This document shows positions 62,001 to 64,000 of a DNA stretch of 64,000 nucleotides, one piece after another. The DNA is from Phoronis australis (lineage: Eukaryota; Phoronida; Phoronidae). Below the pieces are notes generated by a model that saw only the letters and a list, made by a program, of their open reading frames with translations, had not been told where the DNA came from and made no database searches. The stretch covers positions 1 through 64,000 of the forward strand of contig NMRA01000227.1 in the NCBI GenBank assembly GCA_002633005.1. Direction: 5' to 3'. Made by a program: the position numbers and the translations under genes. Every line of letters begins with the position of its first letter. Position 1 is the stretch's first letter.

Positions 62001-63830
62001 TCTACACATCAGTTGGTGCAAGCCCAATCTCAACAGGCAACTTGCACACCACAGGTTGTCCTTGCTGGTCTACTTTATTTTCACGCCATGTAATTGACTG
62101 TATCNCATGAAAATCCGTTCAGGACTTTTGAAGATACAAAGGTAAGCGTAAAAAACTAAAATTGCCACTAGGGGGCATACCGGTAGTCGGATCCATCCGA
62201 AAGTTCGCACATGCCGTCCCATTCATGAATGGAACATATGTGACAAATTTCATGAATGTATGTCAAAGGGTTTTGGAGATAGAGCAGCGGACGCCGGACG
62301 CAGGACGGACGCCGCCCGGACGGACGGACAGAGATGACGGCATAATGCGTCCACATATAAATATGTGGGCGCATAAAAATAACCACAGTTTTAAATTGAC
62401 TTGACATGTTTCGGTGTCATATAGGCGAAACTGTTCGCAATTTGAAAACCAGGACCAGGGAACATCTAAATTACGACAGAAGTTCACATGTAAATATTCA
62501 TCTACAGAGCTCCAATCATTGTTATCAACAGTGCTCTTTCAATGACTTTGCAATAATAGACCAGGCAGAAACAACAAAGGAGCTTAAAATATGTGAGGCT
62601 CTACACATCAGTTGGTGCAAGCCCAATCTCAACAGGCAACTTGCACACCACAGGTTGTCCTTGCTGGTCTACTTTATTGTCACGCCATGTAATTGACTGT
62701 ATCTGTGCTTCATTACTTGTTGCTGGGCCTAGCTAGGTGGCCACTATATTCTCTCTTCTGATGATGGTGTTTGAATAAATGACACCCAAACATGTCAAGT
62801 CAATTTAAAACCGTGGTTGTTTTTATTGACTTAGTCTTTAAATTAGGGGTGTTGCATGAAAAGAACCGAACTTATTTTCAATAATACTGAGAATTCAATG
62901 TAGAATTCACCCTCAATTTGTATCAAAGACAAAAATTGACTTAGCACTGAGACTCAAACAGCATGAGACAATCCGTATTTTCACAAGCCCAAAAATACGC
63001 AGTAGATTTAGGTAACTTAGTTGAGTACCTATCTGGGACTGTTTCAAGCAACTGAGACTGGCTGCAAAATGTGCTTAAATTTTCTTTTCCATGTTTCATC
63101 ACACAAAAAAATTCCATTGAATAGCTGTGGAGAGTTGAGTCCATTTTGAGTAAAGTTTGGTGGTCTACATTTCAAACGTGCACCACAGTGGCAAAACTGA
63201 AGACTGATGTTTTAACAAACAACAGCCCCACCTAGCACACAGCAGTCATAGACAGCAATATCCCCTGTTGAAGTTCCTGTAAGTAACTTTTCAACAGTTC
63301 AGTGGAAATGGTACAGAAATGACCATGAACCTATTGCTAATTCACACCATCATTTGCAAGACTGGAAAGTAGGGAAACAATCATGCGTTTCTAATGACAC
63401 GGGTATGAATGGTACAGACAAGTACACGCCTGGCATGTCTTAATACAGACATGTACATGACTGGCATGTCTTAATACAGACATGTACATGACTGGCATGT
63501 CTTAATACAGACACGTACATGACTGGCATGCGTCTTAATACAGACACGTACATGCACATGGCACAGATAAGTAGATGCATAGCATGTGTCTATATACAGA
63601 CAAGCACATGCATGTCATGTGTTTAAATAGAGCAGCATTAACTCACTTCCAGTTTGTCAGGCAGTTTATGAACACTTTCCTCGGCATCAGAACTACCCAT
63701 GTCAGAGTCAGATTCATCAAATTCTAGGAGCTCTTGGTCTTCTTTCTGTAGAAACTCATAGAATTCCGGGTCCTTTTCTTTAAGTTTCTCAAGCGACTGT
63801 TTGTGTTTAGATGTTTTTGCCTTGGTGGAA
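34870..63830 (-). CDS. NOC2L: NOC2L, nucleolar complex protein 2 homologue (16 exons, 5' end off the window)
   Basis: Sixteen exons on the minus strand join with consistent phases and GT-AG borders into 706 codons plus stop: 63830-63647, 61344-61213, 57475-57364, 55810-55638, 54307-54197, 46726-46613, 45963-45775, 44974-44835, 42681-42570, 42337-42224, 41551-41450, 40479-40336, 39427-39314, 38177-38041, 37082-37011, 35041-34870. Family hallmarks include [107 protein letters not shown] and an acidic tail. NOC2 proteins act in the nucleolus in 60S subunit maturation with NOC1/NOC3; vertebrate NOC2L also binds p53 and inhibits histone acetylation. The vertebrate protein is about 750 residues, so roughly the first 60-70 residues lie beyond 64000. 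Introns are long and full of tandem repeats. Confidence 0.95.
35100..35504. other. NOC2L intron DNA, nothing else seen
   Basis: Proximal part of the last intron; short minus-strand frames show no domain. Confidence 0.5.
35505..36965 (+). repeat. Dispersed modular repeat, array in the last NOC2L intron
   Basis: Successive modules carry a CTCF-like core (CCACTAGGGGGCA at 35516, CCACTAGGAGGCGC at 36578, CCACTAGAGGGCA at 36723; variants near 36009, 36149, 36290, 36431), a GGATCC-TCTGAAAGTCGTCGTC tract, a CAAATTTCATGAA-type tract and TTTAGGAGATACA. The array ends with GACGCCGGACGGACAGAGAT, GCATAATGCGTCCAC and ATATAAATATG. No coding role is seen. Confidence 0.8.
37011..37082 (-). CDS. NOC2L: NOC2L exon O (nuclear-localisation-like)
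   Basis: A 72-bp exon, acceptor TGCCTACAG, donor CAG|GTGAAC. Encodes [27 protein letters not shown] is a typical basic nuclear-localisation motif. Confidence 0.9.
37090..38035. other. NOC2L intron DNA, nothing else seen
   Basis: AT-rich intron without recognisable repeats. Confidence 0.5.
38041..38177 (-). CDS. NOC2L: NOC2L exon N
   Basis: Acceptor TTTGCTGTAG, donor AAG|GTAAAG. Encodes [20 protein letters not shown], then [13 protein letters not shown] and a run of Asp. Confidence 0.92.
38180..39310. other. NOC2L intron DNA with a diverged CACTG(C/T)T-GGGTAAT repeat
   Basis: The phrase AAGCG-CCACTG-TTCGGGTAAT(T/C)GCCCA(C/T)CCC recurs at about 38560-38600 and 39120-39210, loosely tandem. 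No coding region. Confidence 0.45.
39314..39427 (-). CDS. NOC2L: NOC2L exon M
   Basis: 38 codons, acceptor CATTTTTAG, donor CGG|GTATGT. Encodes [19 protein letters not shown] and [19 protein letters not shown]. Confidence 0.94.
39430..40045. other. NOC2L intron DNA, nothing else seen
   Basis: AT-rich; one short duplication TTAATA-TAGTACAGTT near 39566-39596. Confidence 0.5.
40048..40324. repeat. Minisatellite, 46 bp x 6, next to the exon L donor
   Basis: Unit TTAGCTAACAATCACTAGAT plus CTAATGTCAGATGACATAGA plus TGTAAA. The array ends 11 bp from the exon L boundary. Confidence 0.95.
40336..40479 (-). CDS. NOC2L: NOC2L exon L
   Basis: 48 codons, acceptor TTCTATTTCAG, donor GTG|GTAAGC. Encodes [20 protein letters not shown] and the basic VIRHRRKTS. 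The 46-bp array begins about 11 bp after the exon end. Confidence 0.94.
40738..41418. repeat. Minisatellite, 41 bp x ~16.6, each unit with a CCACTAGGTGGC core
   Basis: Unit GTTGTTGATTACCACCACTA plus GGTGGCCAGCAGTGAGTTGT plus A. Edge units vary (CCACCAGGTGGC first, CCACTAGGTAGC last, two units with TTACTACC); the inner units are essentially identical. It lies in the intron between exons K and L. Confidence 0.95.
41450..41551 (-). CDS. NOC2L: NOC2L exon K
   Basis: 34 codons, acceptor CACTGTTACAG, donor CAG|GTACAC. Encodes [15 protein letters not shown] and [17 protein letters not shown]. The 41-bp array begins about 30 bp into the following intron. Confidence 0.93.
41860..42060 (+). repeat. 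Dispersed modular repeat, single module
   Basis: CCACTAAGGGAGAC core near 41891, then GTCGGATTTG, CCAAATTTCATGAAGATTCT and TTTAAGAGATACA: one degenerate module of the family at 35.5-37.0 kb. Confidence 0.65.
42124..42161. repeat. Short tandem repeat, 13 bp x 3
   Basis: AACCAATTCTCAA-type unit, three copies. Confidence 0.9.
42224..42337 (-). CDS. NOC2L: NOC2L exon J
   Basis: 38 codons, acceptor TTCTGCTTCAG, donor AGG|GTAACA. Encodes [19 protein letters not shown] and [16 protein letters not shown]. Confidence 0.93.
42570..42681 (-). CDS. NOC2L: NOC2L exon I
   Basis: Acceptor TTTATTGCAG, donor GAG|GTACAG. Encodes [19 protein letters not shown] and [10 protein letters not shown]. Confidence 0.94.
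42690..43205. other. NOC2L intron DNA, nothing else seen
   Basis: No domain in the short frames present. Confidence 0.5.
43211..43315. repeat. Minisatellite, 42 bp x 2.5 (block 1)
   Basis: Unit with TGTCCACAAGAACAAGTCTT and GGTAGATAGTATACAACACA. The same family forms block 2 at 44117-44440. Confidence 0.95.
43320..44090. other. NOC2L intron DNA between the two 42-bp blocks
   Basis: No coding region or repeat supported, apart from one TCTAGTGGCA core near 43736. Confidence 0.45.
44117..44440. repeat. Minisatellite, 42 bp x ~7.8 (block 2)
   Basis: The outer units resemble block 1 (CCACAAGAA), while the four central units are a derived variant (CTCAAGAGACAGTCTTGGTA with ACAAAACAGATG). The unit is 14 codons, so long repetitive frames exist on both strands (44093-44501); they are not genes. 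Confidence 0.95.
44491..44828. repeat. Tandem degenerate copies (113 bp x 3) of the 3' half and donor of NOC2L exon H
   Basis: Each unit contains, on the plus strand, ACCAAGGATGGTCTGT, AATGAGTGG, GGTACATACATG and TCCACAGC-TCAGA, matching exon H at 44838-44935. The two units beginning near 44606 and 44719 also keep the donor (CTACCTG, that is CAG|GTAG on the minus strand). Unit spacing is 113 bp, in register with the real exon end at 44835. The 5' half of the exon and its acceptor are not included. Confidence 0.85.
44835..44974 (-). CDS. NOC2L: NOC2L exon H
   Basis: Acceptor TTTATTTCCTCAG, donor CAG|GTAGGT. Encodes [17 protein letters not shown] and [16 protein letters not shown]. Degenerate copies of its 3' half and donor follow in the intron (44491-44828). 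Confidence 0.94.
44985..45765. other. NOC2L intron DNA, nothing else seen
   Basis: The plus-strand frame 45382-45687 has no known domain. Confidence 0.45.
45775..45963 (-). CDS. NOC2L: NOC2L exon G
   Basis: 63 codons, acceptor TTTCATTTCAG, donor AAG|GTACAT. Best conserved exon: [20 protein letters not shown] and [15 protein letters not shown]. Confidence 0.95.
45975..46605. other. NOC2L intron DNA, nothing else seen
   Basis: AT-rich intron. Confidence 0.5.
46613..46726 (-). CDS. NOC2L: NOC2L exon F
   Basis: 38 codons between acceptor TTTGTAG and donor AAG|GTAAAG. The correct frame gives [19 protein letters not shown]; a longer open frame (46542-46892) in another phase of the same strand is a shadow. 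It sits 7.5 kb from exon E, across the 44-copy array. Confidence 0.92.
46920..47035 (+). repeat. Dispersed modular repeat, single module
   Basis: TTTGCCACTAGGGGACACCA followed by AATCAGATCC: one module of the family at 35.5 kb. Confidence 0.6.
47040..47680. other. NOC2L intron DNA, nothing else seen
   Basis: A short duplication of TCTTCCCTC-GGCTAAGAATG near 47145-47183. The frame 47303-47500 has no domain. Confidence 0.45.
47682..47914. repeat. Two short tandem repeats: ~46 bp x 2 and 26 bp x 3
   Basis: TTTTCAACCCAACTCATGCT with CATCCATGTGGCTCTAAAGA is doubled (47682-47776). TTTTCCTGATGGCTACTGCC plus ATAAAT is tripled (about 47829-47910). Confidence 0.9.
48115..48352. repeat. Minisatellite, 30 bp x ~8
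   Basis: Unit CAAATAGCCACTACAAGGGG plus TAATGGTAGT. Ten codons per unit gives a repetitive minus-strand frame that is not a gene. Confidence 0.95.
48370..49830 (+). repeat. Dispersed modular repeat, ~1.45-kb array
   Basis: At least seven modules with CCACTAG-type cores (about 48613, 48765, 48903, 49055, 49188, 49340, 49501, 49640) alternate with CATCCGAAAAC-GGAGGATAGC and AGATCCTGNAGA-GGNTTAGGAG tracts. It shares a GGAGCGTTGAAATGCGTCCA tract (48543) with 35873. The array ends in CACATATAAATATGTG. Confidence 0.8.
49835..50250. other. NOC2L intron DNA before the 53-bp array
   Basis: Nothing supportable beyond decayed modular-repeat tracts (to about 49930). Confidence 0.45.
50252..52583. repeat. 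Minisatellite, 53 bp x 44 (2332 bp)
   Basis: Unit CTCTCAAGTATGACATAAAT plus TTCCCTGGACCTCTACAGCC plus AACATCGCCACTA. Start and end positions give exactly 44.0 units. The first four units have CATAGCC, and the first also GGAACTC and CCGACAT; from the fifth on all read CATCGCC and look identical by eye. It lies in the intron between exons E and F. Confidence 0.97.
52590..53460. other. NOC2L intron DNA, nothing else seen
   Basis: AT-rich, no repeats recognised. Confidence 0.5.
53465..53600 (+). repeat. Dispersed modular repeat, single module
   Basis: CCACTAGGAGGCACAGCAGT core near 53486, then TTGGATCTGTTCAAAAGTCA and AAAGATCTTGCAAGG. Confidence 0.65.
53612..54122. repeat. Minisatellite, 51-53 bp x ~10
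   Basis: Unit GCACAATACAGAGACTTAGA with TATGACATACA-AGCAGATGA and CACAGACAG; length variants differ by the TAGTA block. The long frames on both strands are by-products. Confidence 0.93.
54197..54307 (-). CDS. NOC2L: NOC2L exon E
   Basis: 37 codons, acceptor CATTTTACAG, donor AAG|GTATGA. Encodes [20 protein letters not shown] and [10 protein letters not shown]. Confidence 0.9.
54310..54775. other. NOC2L intron DNA, nothing else seen
   Basis: AT-rich, no repeats recognised. Confidence 0.5.
54780..55308. repeat. Minisatellite, 16 bp x ~33
   Basis: Two interleaved 16-bp types, AGTAATGCTGTACACC and AGTAACGCAGTACACT (with variant AGCAATGCTGTACACC), form a higher-order pattern. Repetitive minus-strand frames of up to 155 codons (54810-55287) are artefacts. 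Confidence 0.93.
55310..55637. other. NOC2L intron DNA, nothing else seen
   Basis: The minus-strand frame at 55389-55619 has no known domain. Confidence 0.45.
55638..55810 (-). CDS. NOC2L: NOC2L exon D
   Basis: Acceptor TCTGCTTTTCAG. Encodes [12 protein letters not shown] and [19 protein letters not shown]. The donor GTG|GTTTGT is the one that keeps alignment and phase with exon E; the frame stays open a few codons beyond it. Confidence 0.9.
55943..57180. mobile_element. Dispersed element with three ~430-bp modules rich in TGACCT
   Basis: The phrase TGACCTTTSCAC followed by GACC-TCCGGTGCA occurs near 56090, 56523 and 56950, about 430 bp apart; modules 1 and 2 also share the ATGCACCTAATGACCCCATG tract. 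Both ends carry CTCTGCGC-type GC-rich tracts (55977 and 57151), and the right end has an AAGAATAAGAATAAT run. The frame 56947-57249 is not supported as a gene. Confidence 0.6.
57196..57280. repeat. Direct duplication, 41 bp x 2
   Basis: AACCCAAACATAATCAAAAT plus CTATTGGTTAAAGACTGG is doubled. Confidence 0.9.
57364..57475 (-). CDS. NOC2L: NOC2L exon C
   Basis: Acceptor TTGTTATTTCAG, donor A|GTAGGT. Encodes [20 protein letters not shown]. The donor was chosen because only this phase joins to MFNAVVQLC in the next exon. Confidence 0.9.
57612..57855 (-). mobile_element. hAT-like MITE, copy 2
   Basis: Inverted relative of 7883-8125: CAGAGCTTGGAATGACCAAT at one end, CTAAGCCCTG at the other, with similar GAGGAAA(A) tracts inside. 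Confidence 0.6.
57860..58210. other. NOC2L intron DNA, nothing else seen
   Basis: No coding region supported. Confidence 0.5.
58212..58597. repeat. Minisatellite, 36 bp x ~10.7
   Basis: Unit AGTCACAGTCGCCATATCTA plus TTATCCCACTACTACA. Because 36 is 12 codons, frames of about 156-159 codons stay open on both strands (58110-58635). Confidence 0.95.
58600..59684. other. NOC2L intron DNA, nothing else seen
   Basis: Short frames at 58740-58922, 59328-59516 and 59463-59699 have no domain. Confidence 0.45.
59685..59910 (-). mobile_element. hAT-like MITE, copy 3
   Basis: CTTGGAATGACCAATGACAA and AAAGAGGAAAAATTTCCAGG match copies 1 and 2; the far end (AAACCCTCTG) is less conserved. Confidence 0.55.
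59915..61205. other. NOC2L intron DNA with one 29-bp duplication
   Basis: GGTTTAAAATCATCATTTTT plus AAATTACAT is doubled at 60089-60146. Nothing else supportable; the frame 60961-61161 is hydrophobic and AT-driven. Confidence 0.45.
61213..61344 (-). CDS. NOC2L: NOC2L exon B
   Basis: Acceptor ATATCTAG, donor GTAAGG; 44 codons. Acidic [13 protein letters not shown] linker, then [15 protein letters not shown], the start of the conserved helical domain. Confidence 0.9.
61807..62097 (+). pseudogene. GIY-YIG endonuclease-like fragment, copy 1
   Basis: 97 codons including the stop. [18 protein letters not shown] matches the YIG...R-x3-R...EH part of GIY-YIG nucleases of Penelope-like elements (Tyr replaced by His). 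[20 protein letters not shown] matches their Glu-containing C-terminal part. The GIY strand and everything upstream are missing. Confidence 0.65.
62106..62373 (+). repeat. Dispersed modular repeat, single module inside the element
   Basis: CCACTAGGGGGCATACCGGT at 62165, GTCGGATCCATCCGAAAGTT, then GACGCCGGAC-type and GCATAATGCGTCCACATATA. Nearly identical to 36695-36905. Confidence 0.85.
62406..62696 (+). pseudogene. GIY-YIG endonuclease-like fragment, copy 2
   Basis: As copy 1, with only two residue changes visible (Ser/Tyr after LN, Phe/Val near the end). Downstream, the element continues to its right end, including a CTGATGA tract (62758). Confidence 0.65.
63060..63405. other. NOC2L intron DNA, nothing else seen
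   Basis: No repeats or coding signal supported. Confidence 0.5.
63412..63625. repeat. Minisatellite, ~31 bp x ~7, beside the exon A donor
   Basis: Unit GTACATGACTGGCATGTCTT plus AATACAGACAC. Later units are diverged. It ends about 20 bp from the exon A boundary. Confidence 0.9.
63647..63830 (-). CDS. NOC2L: NOC2L exon A (first visible)
   Basis: Acceptor TTTTTTGCAG, donor GTGAGT. Encodes [20 protein letters not shown], followed by an acidic stretch with DESDSD. It starts one base into a codon, so at least one exon lies to the right of the window. Confidence 0.93.
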
Positions 63831-64000
63831 CTGCAAAAAAAGTGTTTTTCTCCTACATATGAATCAATTCCAAGGACAATAATCGATGTGTATGGGATCT
63901 GCATGAATGAAATATAAGTGACCATATTGTAACGTGACATTAAATAAATACAACATACATAAACACATTTAATGTTAAACTTCACTTTTAAAGTCTATAT
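63831..64000 (-). other. NOC2L intron continuing beyond the window
   Basis: Upstream of the acceptor of exon A; the first exon(s) and promoter are not in the window. Confidence 0.7.

Larger units (their letters stand above)
61743..62827 (+). mobile_element. Penelope-like element fragment (two copies of its end in series)
   Basis: Bounded by the 12-bp duplication. It has AAAATAACCACAGTTTTAAA plus TTGACTTGACATGTTT near the left end (61776) and the inverse AAACATGTCAAGTCAATTTA plus AAACC-TGGTTGTTTTT at the right end (62789-62825). Two nearly identical ~330-bp segments (61775-62104, 62374-62703) each encode a GIY-YIG-type frame. A 268-bp piece of the dispersed modular repeat and an N at 62105 separate them. 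No reverse transcriptase is present, so the copy is 5'-truncated. Confidence 0.65.
61531..63058. mobile_element. MITE (same family as 26716-27134) split by a Penelope-like insertion
   Basis: Left half 61531-61742 and right half 62828-63058 align with the intact copy. Terminal repeats GTTGCATGAAACAGTC and GACTGTTTCAAGCAAC are present. GACTTAGTCTTT at 61731-61742 is repeated at 62828-62839 and occurs only once (as GACTCGGTCCTT) in the intact copy, so it marks the insertion site. Confidence 0.8.

Noticed and set aside
62162-62404. 80-codon frame in the modular repeat
   Set aside because: Same noncoding module as at 36.7 kb, where the frame is interrupted.

Overview
The window is eukaryotic nuclear DNA from an animal, most likely an aquatic invertebrate. 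Reasons: spliced genes with GT-AG introns, a NOC2L ribosome-biogenesis gene, an ankyrin/SOCS-box gene and a TRIM/NHL-type gene, together with DIRS-like and Penelope-like retroelements, hAT-like MITEs and a very high density of minisatellites. I cannot name the phylum from sequence alone. Nothing in it is prokaryotic: most of the long open frames are not genes, and several are created by tandem repeats whose unit is a multiple of 3 bp.

Layout. 1-1290: a foldback-type element with very long inverted arms and a decayed THAP zinc-finger domain. 1290-17600: gene-poor DNA with hAT-like MITEs, a tRNA-derived SINE-like head, tandem repeats, one 648-bp assembly gap (15290-15937) and a suspicious 0.53-kb duplication joined by a single N (12913). 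17610-19519 (+): the 3' end of an NHL-repeat gene, with a degenerate B-box-like exon followed by a long terminal exon. 20184-25030: MITE, hairpin repeat and a decayed DIRS-like retroelement on the minus strand (Gag-like, reverse transcriptase, RNase H; recombinase part missing). 26000-28400: two more MITE-like elements. 28440-33150 (+): a probable ASB-type (ankyrin + SOCS box) gene with its whole coding region in one exon. 33820-63830 (-): the NOC2L gene, 16 coding exons visible, running off the right edge so that its first exon(s) are missing. ASB and NOC2L are tail to tail.

The NOC2L exons were joined by hand. All splice phases agree and give 706 codons plus stop, which follow the animal NOC2L family along their length. 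Its introns are filled with minisatellites: 46 bp x 6, 41 bp x ~16.6, 42 bp in two blocks, 113-bp copies of an exon end, 30 bp x ~8, 53 bp x exactly 44, ~52 bp x ~10, 16 bp x ~33, 36 bp x ~11 and 31 bp x ~7. A dispersed modular repeat carrying a CTCF-like core motif is also present. The intron near 61.5-63.1 kb holds a Penelope-like fragment with a GIY-YIG nuclease frame, inserted into a MITE with a 12-bp target duplication.

The three genes have no evident shared pathway: NOC2L acts in nucleolar 60S assembly, the ASB protein would be a Cullin-5 E3 substrate adaptor, and the NHL protein is probably a ubiquitin-ligase or RNA-binding scaffold. The most interesting material is the repeat architecture: exon-derived tandem copies beside a live splice donor, arrays of CTCF-like sites, nested elements, and the THAP foldback element.
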